Shown: positions 53,078 through 61,298 of the stretch, one piece after another
How the letters are laid out: the number at the start of each line of letters is the position of its first letter
How positions within the stretch are numbered: position 1 is the stretch's first letter
Assembly: GCF_007362475.1 (NCBI RefSeq)
Contig: NZ_CP041687.1
Location: 2,480,001 to 2,544,000, forward strand
From: Chryseobacterium sp. SNU WT5
GTDB lineage: Bacteria > Bacteroidota > Bacteroidia > Flavobacteriales > Weeksellaceae
Direction: 5' to 3'
DNA length: 64,000 nucleotides
Translations under genes and position numbers: made by a program
The notes under the pieces: model-generated
Told to the model about the DNA's origin: nothing
Databases searched by the model: none
What the model saw: the letters and a program-made list of their open reading frames with translations, nothing else

Positions 53078-56000
53078 ATGGATGTTAAAACCATTAAGAA
53101 ATACATCAAAGATAATAGCAATCCTAGCTCCAGAAGCAATTCTTATTACGTAGATCCTAAATTGATTAGCCATTCTAACTCCCATTTTGAGTTTACTTAT
53201 GATGGAAATTCTGGATATGATTATCAAATTTTAGTTGATTTTCAAAACGGAATAGAAACTTCCTGCAATTGTCCTTATAAAAATAATTATCCGGGAATTT
53301 GTAAACATGTCATCGCTTCTTTGAATACAATTATTGTTAATTATGCAGATCAAATTGTAAATGCCATCACGACTGGTCAAAATGTAGATTTATTTGGAAA
53401 TATTATTCCCGCAAAAAATATTCAAATAAAAAAAACAATTCCAGAAATAAAGTATCAGTCTGATAAAATTTTTCTACCAGATGCAATAATTACGGATGAG
53501 ATTATTGAAGAATGGACTGTACAGCCTGATAATCGATATAAAGGTCCAGATGAACTTCAAATTGTTGAAGTTGATAAAAATGAAGTCCATTTTCAATTAA
53601 AAGGTTGGTACAGCTATAATCAGATTTTGAAATTTGATCTCAAAACAAATTTCATAGATTTTAAATGCAGTTGTGCTAAACATAAAAAGATGTGTGAACA
53701 TTTGGCAACAGCATTAAAAAAAATTGTAGAAGTTTTTGGTAATGATTTTTTCACCGAAAATTATTTTCAGAAAAAAATTGAGAAAATTGTGGTTGAAAAT
53801 GGTTTTTCGCTCGATGAAGATTACCATTCTATTTTCAATTTTCAATTGACCTCAAGAGGTTTTCAGGCAAGTTACAAAGTGGATAATTTAGTTTCAGGTT
53901 CTCGAGACATTTCCATTTTGATAGAGAACGATTTAGATGATATGTCAATCAAACTACCCGAATTTTCCAAAGTGGTTAATGATTTTGGTTTGGGTGTTTT
54001 TTTTGAATTTTACCGAAAAACCTTTACCAGAACAAACCTTTTTCAAGCAAAATATAACAAAACCAGAACCGATTTTTCTTCTTCTGTAGTTCCAATTAAT
54101 TCCAGCAATTTTGAGGACGCTTTGATGGTTTATGATAGCGCAGAAGAGCAAACACTTATCTTAAAATCCATCCAAATTGATCGAAGTTTGGCAAAGTTTA
54201 AGATTTCTAAAGATATTCAATACCTAAAGAAAGCCGTTTCTGCCAATGTATATTTTTTGAAATTGATAGAAAATAAATTCAATTTTATTTTTGATGGAGG
54301 CAAAAGTCTGGTTCGCAAAAACCTTACACAAGCAAAAATTGAAAATAAAGATATCAAATTATTTTTCAGTTTATCTGAAACGCCTTACTTCTATACTTTA
54401 AAAGCGAAACTCTGTATTGAAGATAAAAATTACAATTTAAATGCCGCAGCATTGCAGATTTCGCCACTTTATATTTTTTTGGATAATCTCATAATTCCGA
54501 TTAGAGATGCAAAATTATCTGCTTATATTTTGCATTATCAAAAGTTTTCAGAAATTAGTTACCTCAAAAAAGATACTCCAGAATTTTTTGATAAAATCAT
54601 CAAACCCTTATCTAAAAAATTCGAAATTCAGTCGACTGTTTTTAAAAAAAGCAAAGCGAAAACTGGCGAAGAATTATTAGAAAAACAAGTATATCTTACA
54701 GATCATGTTGGAGAATTTATCGTTTTTAAACTGGCGGTGAAATATAAAGATCAATTGGTAGATGTACTTTCTACAGAGTTTTTATTTGATGAAAATCAGA
54801 AAAAATTATTGGAAAGAAATCAATCTTTTGAGGACAATTTTGTTGAGGAATTCCGGAGCCTTCATCCCAATTTTGAAACACAGGAAAATATCTTTTTTCT
54901 GACTCCCGAGGAACTTTTCGAAAACTATTGGATGTTACATTCCATCGAAAGAATGAAGCAATTAGGAATGACTGTTTTTGGCGCGAACGATTTAAAATCT
55001 TTTAAATTTAATTTGAATAAGCCCGTAATTCAAGTTAATTTAAAGTCGGATATTGATTGGTTTGATATCGAAATTGACATCAGTTTTGGCAATCAAAAAG
55101 TCAATATTAAAGAATTGCAAAAAGCATTTATAAAGAAATCAAATTATGTAACTCTGGGCGACGGAACATTAGGAATTCTCCCAGAAGAATGGATGAAAAA
55201 ATTTGCAAACTATTTCAAAACTGGTGAAGTAAAGAAAAACGGAATTCAAATGTCCAATTATCAGTTCGGAATTATTGACGAATTGTATCAGGAAGTAGAC
55301 ACAAAACCTGATTTTCTGGAAGAATTGTACCGTAAAAAAAATCGTTTGCAAAACATCACTGAAATTGAAACAGTTGCGATTCCAAAAGGGATAAAAGCAA
55401 AACTTCGAGATTATCAACAACATGGTTTGAACTGGCTTGCTTTTCTAGACAAAAACCAATTGGGTGGCTGTTTAGCAGACGATATGGGTTTAGGTAAAAC
55501 TTTACAAACCATTGCTTTTTTGCAACATTTGAAAGTAACAAATCCCAACATTCAGCCTTCATTAATTATTGCGCCAACTTCCTTAATTTTTAACTGGCGA
55601 AATGAAATAGATAAGTTTTGTCCAACCCTGAAAATGCTCACTTTTACAGGATTAAACAGACACGAAAACAAAGACGATTTTAAGAAATATGATGTAATCA
55701 TTTCTACTTATGGTTCCTTATTAAATGATATTCAATTTTTAAAAGATTTTAAATTTCATTATGTCATTTTAGATGAAAGTCAAGCCATAAAAAATCCGAA
55801 TTCTAAAAGATATAAAGCGGTTAGATTATTAAATTCTTACAATAAAATTGCACTTACTGGAACACCTATTGAAAATAATACTTTTGATTTGTATGCTCAA
55901 CTCAATTTCCTAAATCCTGGATTATTGGGTAATATGACCCATTTCAAAAAGATTTTTTCAGATGCAATTGATAAAGAAAAAGATATTGCAGCATCGCAAA

Positions 56001-56785
56001 TCTTGAGTAAAATTATTACGCCATTTATGTTGCGAAGAACCAAAGAACAAGTTGCCACAGAATTGCCGGAAAAAACAGAAAGCATTATTTTCTGTGAAAT
56101 GGAAAAAGAGCAACGTGCAGTTTACAACACTTTCAAAGATAAATACCGTGATTATTTATTGAACAAAATTGATGAAAACGGGGTGGAAAAATCGCAAATG
56201 TATATTTTAGAAGGTTTAACTAAACTACGGCAAATTTGTAATTCGACTGCGCTTATTCCAGCGGAAGAGGATTTTGGAAATTACTCGGTAAAACTCGAAA
56301 TTTTGATGGAAAATATCAAAGAAAAAACAGGAAATCATAAAATTTTGGTTTTTTCGCAGTTTGTAAAAATGCTTCAAATTGTAAAAACAAGACTAGAAGA
56401 AGATCAGATTTCATATGAATATCTGGACGGACAAACTACCAATAGACAAGAACGGGTAGAAAAATTTCAAAATAATGCCGATATTCGGGTGTTTTTAATC
56501 AGTCTTAAAGCAGGCGGAACTGGGTTAAATTTGACTGAGGCGGATTATGTTTTCATCATCGATCCGTGGTGGAATCCTGCGGTAGAAAATCAAGCGATTG
56601 ATCGTTGTTATCGAATCGGACAAACCAAAAAAGTAATGGCGTATCGTATGATTTGTAAAGATACTATCGAAGAAAAAATTGTTTCGCTGCAGAAAAAAAA
56701 GGAAAATGTAGCTTCGAGTATTATTTCGATAGATGAGGAGAAAAAATCATTTGATATCAATGAAGTGAAGGAATTGTTTAGTTAA
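53078..56785 (+). CDS. SNF2-family ATPase with two SWIM zinc fingers
   Basis: A 1235-residue double-stranded-DNA translocase. Two C-x-C-x(n)-C-x-H SWIM fingers are at Cys63/Cys65/Cys75/His77 and Cys197/Cys199/Cys206/His208. The helicase N-terminal lobe has the Walker A DDMGLGKTLQT (about residue 802) and a DESQ box (about 899) for DEAH-type Walker B. The C-terminal lobe has KILVFSQFVKMLQI, EYLDGQTTNRQERV, FLISLKAGGTGLNLTEADYV and RCYRIGQTKKV (motif VI). The organisation matches the RapA/HepA-related bacterial SNF2 group with SWIM. Possible roles are DNA repair or remodelling of protein-DNA complexes. It has its own promoter and terminator. Confidence 0.92.
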   Translation: MDVKTIKKYIKDNSNPSSRSNSYYVDPKLISHSNSHFEFTYDGNSGYDYQILVDFQNGIETSCNCPYKNNYPGICKHVIASLNTIIVNYADQIVNAITTGQNVDLFGNIIPAKNIQIKKTIPEIKYQSDKIFLPDAIITDEIIEEWTVQPDNRYKGPDELQIVEVDKNEVHFQLKGWYSYNQILKFDLKTNFIDFKCSCAKHKKMCEHLATALKKIVEVFGNDFFTENYFQKKIEKIVVENGFSLDEDYHSIFNFQLTSRGFQASYKVDNLVSGSRDISILIENDLDDMSIKLPEFSKVVNDFGLGVFFEFYRKTFTRTNLFQAKYNKTRTDFSSSVVPINSSNFEDALMVYDSAEEQTLILKSIQIDRSLAKFKISKDIQYLKKAVSANVYFLKLIENKFNFIFDGGKSLVRKNLTQAKIENKDIKLFFSLSETPYFYTLKAKLCIEDKNYNLNAAALQISPLYIFLDNLIIPIRDAKLSAYILHYQKFSEISYLKKDTPEFFDKIIKPLSKKFEIQSTVFKKSKAKTGEELLEKQVYLTDHVGEFIVFKLAVKYKDQLVDVLSTEFLFDENQKKLLERNQSFEDNFVEEFRSLHPNFETQENIFFLTPEELFENYWMLHSIERMKQLGMTVFGANDLKSFKFNLNKPVIQVNLKSDIDWFDIEIDISFGNQKVNIKELQKAFIKKSNYVTLGDGTLGILPEEWMKKFANYFKTGEVKKNGIQMSNYQFGIIDELYQEVDTKPDFLEELYRKKNRLQNITEIETVAIPKGIKAKLRDYQQHGLNWLAFLDKNQLGGCLADDMGLGKTLQTIAFLQHLKVTNPNIQPSLIIAPTSLIFNWRNEIDKFCPTLKMLTFTGLNRHENKDDFKKYDVIISTYGSLLNDIQFLKDFKFHYVILDESQAIKNPNSKRYKAVRLLNSYNKIALTGTPIENNTFDLYAQLNFLNPGLLGNMTHFKKIFSDAIDKEKDIAASQILSKIITPFMLRRTKEQVATELPEKTESIIFCEMEKEQRAVYNTFKDKYRDYLLNKIDENGVEKSQMYILEGLTKLRQICNSTALIPAEEDFGNYSVKLEILMENIKEKTGNHKILVFSQFVKMLQIVKTRLEEDQISYEYLDGQTTNRQERVEKFQNNADIRVFLISLKAGGTGLNLTEADYVFIIDPWWNPAVENQAIDRCYRIGQTKKVMAYRMICKDTIEEKIVSLQKKKENVASSIISIDEEKKSFDINEVKELFS

Positions 56786-56886
56786 TTTCCTTGAATGCTA
56801 ATGCTTTAAAGTATAATAATCTACACTCGATATTTTTAGAAATAATGAATTCAACGCAGAATTACAATTATTAATATCCAGACAAA

Positions 56887-56911
56887 AAAGCGAAGAACAA
56901 ATCTTCGCTTT
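56887..56911. terminator. Bidirectional terminator between the SNF2 and anti-sigma genes
   Basis: AAAGCGAAGA - ACAAA - TCTTCGCTTT, with A-runs and T-runs on both sides. Confidence 0.85.
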
Positions 56912-56935
56912 TATATTTTAAAATAAGTTTTCTTT

Positions 56936-57712
56936 CTATATCGTGCCCATCACATACATTTCCTCCATAGTCGGGGTTGCGTTTCCACCTTCCTTTTCGA
57001 GAGTGATGGCGAAGGCTTGTGCATTATCAACTGATTTCATTTCTTGCACTGTCGAATCTGATTTCGCAGAATACATTCCCATATCTACAGGTTTACCATC
57101 TACAATCGCCCAAAGTTGATATTGTTTTCCAGTTGGTGCGGCCGGCAGATTTTTGATTTCCAGAAATACCTTTTTCGAAGTGTGCCAGTAAACATCTGCC
57201 AACATATTCGGATGATTTTCAACGCCTTTCAATTCAATTTTTTTTGAATTCATGATCATAGAGTTCATTTGTTCTAAATTGGAAACTTTGGTTGAAAGTT
57301 CAATGTTGTTTTGTGCAATTTTTTCTAACTGCGCACTTTTCGATCCAACTTCATAACCCATATAACCCAATCCGAAAAGTACAGCTACAGAAGCCGCTTT
57401 CATCCACATCGGGAAATTGGTTGCCGGAGTTTCAATCTTTTTTTTCTGCGTTAAAGGGATTATTTTTCCTCCAACTGATTCCAGATTTCCAAACTCAATT
57501 TTACTGCGGATCGCAGCTTCTAAATGAGCTGGAGGTTGAATGGCTTGACTTGTTGCTAATTGTTCGAAAATCTGTTGTACTTCAAAAACTGCTTGCATTA
57601 CTTCCGCATTATTTTTCATCACACATTCCAAGATCGAAGATTCCTCCGGAGAAATATTCCCCGTTACGTATGCTTCGATGACGCCTGATGATATGTAAGT
57701 TTTTATATCCAC
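56936..57712 (-). CDS. Anti-sigma factor (RskA-like, anti-sigma-K)
   Basis: A 258-residue single-pass membrane protein. The N-terminal cytoplasmic part (about residues 1-80) is the sigma-binding module, one transmembrane helix is at about 102-120 (MWMKAASVAVLFGLGYMGYE), and the periplasmic C-terminal domain is of the RskA type (ADVYWHTSKKVFLEIKNLP, GKQYQLWAIVDGKPVDMG and FAITLEKEGGNATP). The start codon is GTG, two bases after the stop of the sigma gene, so the two are translationally coupled. It probably holds the sigma factor inactive until an envelope or redox signal leads to its degradation. Confidence 0.88.
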   Translation of the reverse strand: MDIKTYISSGVIEAYVTGNISPEESSILECVMKNNAEVMQAVFEVQQIFEQLATSQAIQPPAHLEAAIRSKIEFGNLESVGGKIIPLTQKKKIETPATNFPMWMKAASVAVLFGLGYMGYEVGSKSAQLEKIAQNNIELSTKVSNLEQMNSMIMNSKKIELKGVENHPNMLADVYWHTSKKVFLEIKNLPAAPTGKQYQLWAIVDGKPVDMGMYSAKSDSTVQEMKSVDNAQAFAITLEKEGGNATPTMEEMYVMGTI

Positions 57713-57714
57713 TT

Positions 57715-58290
57715 TTATTTAATTAAAAAAAATAAAAAAATAAATTTAAATTCCTTTAAAATTTCTCGTAGTTCTATTAATGCAGCTCTTGTTCTTGTTT
57801 TTACGGTTCCGAGTGGTATTTGTAATTCTTCAGCTATTTCTTCTTGAGTTAATCCTCCGAAATAAGCTTTGTTAATAATTATTTTGTAATCATCTCGCAA
57901 CGTATTTACCCGATCCTGCACTTCATTAAATTCATGAGACTGTTCCGTAGAAAGTCCTATACCATCATTTACGAAGTCTGGGATACTTTGGTTTTGTAAA
58001 TCGTTCTGAAAAGATTTTGATTTTAATCGGTCAATAGCAGAATTTCTAGCGATATTCAGCATCCACGTGTATAATGAAGCTTTTGTAGCATCGAAACTTT
58101 TAGCAGAATTCCAGATTTTTACAAAAACATCCTGCAAAACTTCATTGGCTTCTACCTCATACCGAACGATTCTGATGATGACTCCATAAAGTGCACCCGA
58201 ATAATTTTTGTATAAATAATTAAACCCTTTTTCATCTCTACTTAATAGTAAAGACAAAATTTGATCTGGTGAAAGGGTTTCTTTAATCAA
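57715..58290 (-). CDS. ECF RNA polymerase sigma factor (SigK-like)
   Basis: A 191-residue extracytoplasmic-function sigma factor. Region 2 is at about residues 30-95 (NEVLQDVFVKIWNSAKSFDATKASLYTWMLNIARNSAIDRL) and region 4 at about 130-180 (GGLTQEEIAEELQIPLGTVKTRTRAALIELREIL). The start codon is TTG. The nearest in-frame stop upstream is TGA and no ATG lies between, so initiation is weak, which would help to keep the sigma factor low. The anti-sigma gene follows in the same operon. Divergent msrB and fasciclin genes are candidate targets. Confidence 0.9.
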   Translation of the reverse strand: MIKETLSPDQILSLLLSRDEKGFNYLYKNYSGALYGVIIRIVRYEVEANEVLQDVFVKIWNSAKSFDATKASLYTWMLNIARNSAIDRLKSKSFQNDLQNQSIPDFVNDGIGLSTEQSHEFNEVQDRVNTLRDDYKIIINKAYFGGLTQEEIAEELQIPLGTVKTRTRAALIELREILKEFKFIFLFFLIK

Positions 58291-58306
58291 TAGTTGTATT
58301 CGACCT

Positions 58307-58314
58307 CAAAAGTA
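58307..58314 (-). promoter_or_regulatory. -7 promoter element (TACTTTTG) of the sigma/anti-sigma operon
   Basis: An exact TAnnTTTG match on the minus strand, 16 bases before the TTG start of the sigma gene. Confidence 0.4.
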
Positions 58315-58383
58315 GTTTTTTTATTTAAGATATAAAACCAAAATCTCAAGTTCTCCGTATATCCTTGTATAATTAATAAAGAA

Positions 58384-58920
58384 ATGAAAAATTTAATTAA
58401 AATATCAGCAGTCTTATTATTAGGAACCTTCGGTTTTCAAAATATGAATGCGCAGAAAATTCAGAAAGTGAATGGTAAAAATATCGTCAATCCTTTTTAT
58501 TCCAGAACGGATACGAAGATTTTAAAAGTGAAGAATTCAGAATGGAAAAAAGTTTTGAACAACAATCTTTATTTGGTTTCCCGATTGAATGAAACTGAAA
58601 TGGCAAATACCGGAAAGTATAATAAATTCGATGGTTTAGGAACGTATTATTGTGCGGCGTGTGGAAATGCACTTTTCAAATCTGATGCAAAATTTGCCAG
58701 TACATGCGGTTGGCCAAGTTTTTTTGAAACCATAACACCTAAGTCTGTTATCTATAAAAAAGACCTGTCTTATAATATGGTGAGACAAGAAGTGCGATGC
58801 GGAAGATGCGATGCTCATTTAGGTCACCTTTTCGATGATGGACCAACTGCGAACAAAAAGAGATTTTGTATGAATTCTATTTCCCTTGAATTTGAACCCA
58901 TTGCAAAAAATTCTAAATAA
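58384..58920 (+). CDS. msrB: Exported peptide-methionine (R)-S-oxide reductase
   Basis: A 178-residue enzyme that repairs methionine-R-sulfoxide in proteins. A signal peptide (MKNLIKISAVLLLGTFGFQN, cut near Met-Asn-Ala-Gln) places it in the periplasm. Two Cys-x2-Cys zinc sites are present (YCAACGN and RCGRCDAH). The catalytic Cys is in RFCMNSISLEF, as in MsrB enzymes. GWPSFFETI matches the MsrB substrate region. Being exported and next to a sigma/anti-sigma pair, it may be part of an envelope oxidative-stress response. Confidence 0.92.
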   Translation: MKNLIKISAVLLLGTFGFQNMNAQKIQKVNGKNIVNPFYSRTDTKILKVKNSEWKKVLNNNLYLVSRLNETEMANTGKYNKFDGLGTYYCAACGNALFKSDAKFASTCGWPSFFETITPKSVIYKKDLSYNMVRQEVRCGRCDAHLGHLFDDGPTANKKRFCMNSISLEFEPIAKNSK

Positions 58921-58943
58921 TTTCAATTAAAATAAATCCAAAC

Positions 58944-58957
58944 CGAGTTTCAACTCG
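58944..58957. promoter_or_regulatory. Palindrome upstream of the fasciclin gene
   Basis: CGAGTT-TC-AACTCG is an inverted repeat with 6-base arms, 49 bases before the fasciclin ATG. It could be an operator. The msrB stop lies 26 bases before it. Confidence 0.25.
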
Positions 58958-59005
58958 TAACTGATCATAACACAAACATAATAAATAACATTAAAACAAT
59001 TTAAA

Positions 59006-59581
59006 ATGAACTTTTCAAAAATCACCACAGCAGCTTTAGCTTTAACAATGACTTTAGCGATCGGAAACACCGCCAACGCACAGAAGATGGCTAAGAAAGA
59101 AAAAACAGTAATGGTTGGAGGAGCGCCAATGTACGCTACCAAAAACATTGTTGAAAATGCAGTAAATTCAAAAGACCACACCACGTTAGTTGCCGCTGTA
59201 AAAGCTGCCGGATTGGTAGAAACTTTATCGAGCAAAGGACCTTTCACGGTTTTCGCTCCAACCAATGCAGCTTTTGCGAAATTACCTGCCGGAACAGTAG
59301 AGATGTTGATAAAACCGGAAAACAAAGCAATGCTAACGAAAATATTAACCTATCACGTAGTTCCTGGAAAAATTTCTGGAAAAGACCTAATGACTTGGGT
59401 TAAGAAAAATAATGAAAAATACATGGCCAAAACCGTTCAGGGAGAAGAATTAACATTCTGGATGAAAGGTCAAAAATTATACGTTACAGATGCAAAAAAC
59501 AATTCTGCCCAGATTACAATTGCAGATGTTAACCAATCAAATGGAGTTATACACGTAATCGATACCGTGTTAATGCCATAG
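59006..59581 (+). CDS. Exported fasciclin-domain protein
   Basis: A 191-residue protein with signal peptide (about residues 1-27, ending TANAQK) and one fasciclin (FAS1) domain from about residue 50. FAS1 landmarks are LVETLSSKGPFTVFAPTNAAFAKLP, ILTYHVVPGKISGKDL and NQSNGVIHVIDTVLMP. FAS1 proteins mediate adhesion at the cell surface. In Mycobacterium tuberculosis the fasciclin genes mpt70/mpt83 are controlled by SigK and RskA, and here a SigK-like/RskA-like pair is adjacent. It is followed by a terminator with a UUCG tetraloop. Confidence 0.9.
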   Translation: MNFSKITTAALALTMTLAIGNTANAQKMAKKEKTVMVGGAPMYATKNIVENAVNSKDHTTLVAAVKAAGLVETLSSKGPFTVFAPTNAAFAKLPAGTVEMLIKPENKAMLTKILTYHVVPGKISGKDLMTWVKKNNEKYMAKTVQGEELTFWMKGQKLYVTDAKNNSAQITIADVNQSNGVIHVIDTVLMP

Positions 59582-59605
59582 TTTCATAGTTTTATTTTTA
59601 ATGGT

Positions 59606-59638
59606 GCCACTTAGACTTCGGTTTAGGTGGCTTTTTTT
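59606..59638 (+). terminator. Terminator of the fasciclin gene with UUCG tetraloop
   Basis: GCCACTTAGAC - TTCG - GTTTAGGTGGC (11-base stem with two G-U pairs) followed by a run of seven T. The C(UUCG)G loop is exceptionally stable. Confidence 0.9.
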
Positions 59639-59723
59639 GACCCTAAATTTATTGAATATTGAATTGCAATTTTTTATATCTTTAGTCTTTGTTAAAATTT
59701 TCTTCACTAATATAATTAAACTT

Positions 59724-60323
59724 ATGAAAAAATTATTCGTTACTCTTTTCTTATCGTTTTCCCTTTGTGGGTTTTCGCAATTTAATGTTCCTACAGCTAG
59801 TCCGCGCCAGAAAGTAGAACAGCAATTCTCAATGACCAAAATTTCTGTTGATTACGGCAGACCTGGCATTAAAGGGAGAAAAGTTTTTGGTGAACTCGTT
59901 CCTTATGGAAAAGTTTGGCGTGCAGGTGCAAATAGTGCAACCAAAATAACTTTTGATCAAAATGTCAACTTCGGTGGGAAAGAGGTGATGGCAGGAACAT
60001 ACGGTTTATTCGTTATTCCTATGGAGAAAGATTGGAAAGTAATCTTAAATAAAGATGCCAATCAGTGGGGCGCTTATTCTTACGATGAGAAACTAAATAT
60101 TGCAGACGTAACAGTTCCAGTTCAAAAATTAGCTGATAAACAAGAATGGTTTGAGATTTCTCTAAATCCAATTGATGCTCATTCTTCAGATCTGGTTTTT
60201 AAATGGGATATGACGAAAGTGGTAATTCCGGTAAAAGAAGCCAAACCCGAAATGGTTACAAAAATTATTGAGAAACTCAATGAAATTAAGCAGATTGAAA
60301 AAGATGCCGCAGCTAAAAAATAA
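59724..60323 (+). CDS. Exported DUF2911 family protein
   Basis: A 199-residue protein with signal peptide (MKKLFVTLFLSFSLCGFSQ). A DUF2911 domain follows (about residues 30-150: DYGRPGIKGRKVFGELVPYG, WRAGANSATKITFD and GTYGLFVIP). The function of DUF2911 is unknown; the proteins are usually exported in Bacteroidetes. The reading frame is open upstream to 59601, across the preceding terminator, so the Met at 59724 is chosen. A Lys/Glu-rich C-terminal tail ends the protein. Confidence 0.82.
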   Translation: MKKLFVTLFLSFSLCGFSQFNVPTASPRQKVEQQFSMTKISVDYGRPGIKGRKVFGELVPYGKVWRAGANSATKITFDQNVNFGGKEVMAGTYGLFVIPMEKDWKVILNKDANQWGAYSYDEKLNIADVTVPVQKLADKQEWFEISLNPIDAHSSDLVFKWDMTKVVIPVKEAKPEMVTKIIEKLNEIKQIEKDAAAKK

Positions 60324-60326
60324 TTC

Positions 60327-60352
60327 AAAGTGAACTTCGGTTCACTTTTTTT
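60327..60352 (+). terminator. Terminator of the DUF2911 gene with UUCG tetraloop
   Basis: AAAGTGAAC - TTCG - GTTCACTTT, a perfect 9-base stem followed by a T-run. Confidence 0.92.
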
Positions 60353-60445
60353 ATGGGATTACTTGTAGCGGTTATGATTGCTATATTTTCTAAAATTTAA
60401 TCTTTCTTCTTTATAAAATGATAGAGAATATTCCAAAATGATTAT

Positions 60446-60453
60446 TATCTTTG
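60446..60453 (+). promoter_or_regulatory. -7 promoter element (TATCTTTG) of the TPP-riboswitch operon
   Basis: An exact TAnnTTTG match placed so that transcription would start at about 60457-60460, just where the riboswitch P1 stem begins. Confidence 0.55.
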
Positions 60454-60456
60454 CGA

Positions 60457-60530
60457 CACATCGGGGTGCCTTCTGGCTGAGATAATACCCGTATAACTTG
60501 CTCTGGTTAGGACCAGCGAAAGGAATGTAA
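60457..60530 (+). promoter_or_regulatory. TPP (thiamine pyrophosphate) riboswitch
   Basis: The conserved core of the THI element is present in order: ATCGGGGTGCC, then CTGGCTGAGATAATACCC (the CUGAGA pyrimidine-sensing segment), then CTTGCTCTGGTTAGGACCAGC (the diphosphate-sensing helix region) and GCGAAAGGAA. The ends ACAT...ATGT can pair as P1. Downstream, GATCT...AGATC (60531-60549) forms a hairpin 20-40 bases before the ATG, with no T-run, so control may act on translation. TPP binding would turn the operon off. Confidence 0.92.
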
Positions 60531-60569
60531 GATCTTTTACAAAGAGATCCCGGTGGTAAAATATTATTT

Positions 60570-61298
60570 ATGGAAAAAGAAATAAATAAAACCGCCCAAT
60601 CCCAATTAATTTTTGATGGAATTCGCTCTTGGCAAGGACGTAAGGAATGGTTTTTCAACCGCCAATATACCGATCGGTATGAAGATTATTACGAAGGAAA
60701 ATACAAACGTGCAGAAATTGAGCAAAAAGCTGTTATGGCTGCCTTAATCAAAGCTGATGTTCGAAATCAAACCCTTTTAGAATTTGGCTGTGGCACGACC
60801 CGATTCACCCGATGGTGGCACCAAATCGGTTTGGAAGCAACTGGCGGAGATATTTCTCCTTTCATGCTTTCGCAGGCTCTTTACCGCTGGGGTGGCGATC
60901 TTACCATGGCGGATGTTCATCATATGCCTTTCAAAGATCAAAGTTTTGATCTGCTGGTTTTCATGAATACTTTTGAATACTATCAAAATCCTGAGCAAGT
61001 AATTGCAGAAGCATCGCGCGTTTGTAAAAATGGCTTTGCAATGGGAATGATGAATAAGTTAACGCCCAAATTCATTCGCAGAAGAGTGCAGCAATCTTTT
61101 GGAGCGAATGAATACTATCGAACAGCCACTTTTTACACTCCAAAAACTTTAATAGACTTGCTCGAAAAAAATCTTCAACATCGTGAATTTGAAATTACGT
61201 GGATGTGTACAGGTTTACCCAAATGGTTTCCTGTAAAAGAATGGAAAATGCCTTACGGTGATTTTTTTGGCGTTTACGTAAAGTTTCTTGATGTATGA
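60570..61298 (+). CDS. SAM-dependent methyltransferase in the TPP-riboswitch operon
   Basis: A 242-residue class I methyltransferase. The N-terminal region (WQGRKEWFFNRQYTDRYEDYYEGKYKRAEIEQK) is not a standard domain. Motif I is TLLEFGCGTTRFTRWW (about residues 68-83), motif II ATGGDISPFMLSQA, motif III TMADVHHMPFKDQSFDLLVFMNTFEY. The C-terminal third is a cap with Trp/Tyr-rich segments. No family with a defined substrate is recognised. Because a TPP riboswitch controls the operon, its substrate is probably a thiamine precursor, a degradation product, or a related metabolite. The stop overlaps the next ATG by four bases. Confidence 0.85.
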   Translation: MEKEINKTAQSQLIFDGIRSWQGRKEWFFNRQYTDRYEDYYEGKYKRAEIEQKAVMAALIKADVRNQTLLEFGCGTTRFTRWWHQIGLEATGGDISPFMLSQALYRWGGDLTMADVHHMPFKDQSFDLLVFMNTFEYYQNPEQVIAEASRVCKNGFAMGMMNKLTPKFIRRRVQQSFGANEYYRTATFYTPKTLIDLLEKNLQHREFEITWMCTGLPKWFPVKEWKMPYGDFFGVYVKFLDV

